Positions 63,712-64,000 of a stretch of DNA of 64,000 nucleotides are shown here, one piece after another. This DNA comes from Undaria pinnatifida (Eukaryota > Sar > Phaeophyceae > Laminariales > Alariaceae), in contig JABAKD010000003.1 of assembly GCA_012845835.1 (NCBI GenBank), positions 3,344,212 through 3,408,211 on the forward strand. The letters run 5' to 3'. Position 1 is the stretch's first letter. Each line of letters begins with the position of its first letter. A model generated the notes under the pieces. It was not told where the DNA came from. It saw only the letters and a list, made by a program, of their open reading frames with translations, and searched no databases. Both the position numbers and the translations under genes were made by a program.

Positions 63712-63870
63712 CAACAAAAACAGTTGCTGCCCCTAGCACAACACGCGCGAAAGGTGTTAGACATGAAGAGGCCACCAACCGCGGGGTTCGTCTTGCAAAA
63801 GTGAGTTCGATCTTGCAAAAAAAAAGCCGTCCCAAACGAGCCATGGCAGCAACTCCAGCCTGTATCGTTC
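63712..63870 (-). repeat. Inverted repeat, right arm
   Basis: In reverse complement: TACAGGCTGGAGTTGCTGCC, TTTTTTTTGCAAGATCGAAC, GCGGTTGGTGGCCTCTTC. Arms are about 630 bases apart and enclose the coding-like fragment and the C run. Confidence 0.82.
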
Positions 63871-64000
63871 CGTCAGATTCTCGTACGTAGTCGTCGAACG
63901 TTGATCAAAAACCGCACCAGAATCCCAATAATATTTGCACAACGCGGGGCACTTTCCATCAGACGCGGTGCGAGTAGACAAGACAAGGAAGGGCTGAAGT

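Overview
The window looks like nuclear DNA of a brown alga (Phaeophyceae). Two intron-rich genes can be read on the minus strand. One encodes a mannuronan C5-epimerase (alginate-modifying right-handed beta-helix enzyme, catalytic DPHD motif present), a family typically multicopy in brown algae. The other encodes an UNC119/PDE6-delta-like lipid-binding chaperone, a family tied to cilia and flagella. There are no bacterial-style operons and no long uninterrupted ORFs that look like real proteins. The organism call is inference from the epimerase, the short exons with long repeat-filled introns, and the SINE/MITE load.

Layout. 1-12.7 kb: no gene; dispersed repeats, a tRNA-like repeat cluster (4.6-5.5 kb), G-rich tracts (6.4-8.1 kb) and a satellite-like tandem array (9.4-10.8 kb). 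12.8-13.3 kb: a decayed Ty1/copia protease-region fragment. 15.27-26.77 kb: the epimerase gene, 12 exons (minus). 27-38.8 kb: no convincing gene; MITE-like elements, an inverted 257-bp pair with a partner at 23.4 kb, several minisatellites and a large ACCCG pentanucleotide array. 38.99-57.53 kb: UNC119-like gene, eight exons recognised (minus), ending in a Lys-rich then acidic tail; its first exon was not found. Its introns hold kilobase-scale simple repeats. 57.5-64 kb: repeats, a 540-bp foldback element, an isolated exon-like segment and a coding-like fragment on the plus strand.

Most striking pattern: many true exons have one to three decayed partial copies of themselves (exon plus splice site plus flank) a few hundred bases away, in both genes. 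In several introns a purine-rich array on the plus strand, hence a giant polypyrimidine tract in the sense strand, ends 20-45 bases before the 3' splice site. The two genes are not functionally linked as far as the sequence shows; one acts in cell-wall polysaccharide maturation and the other in trafficking of lipidated proteins.
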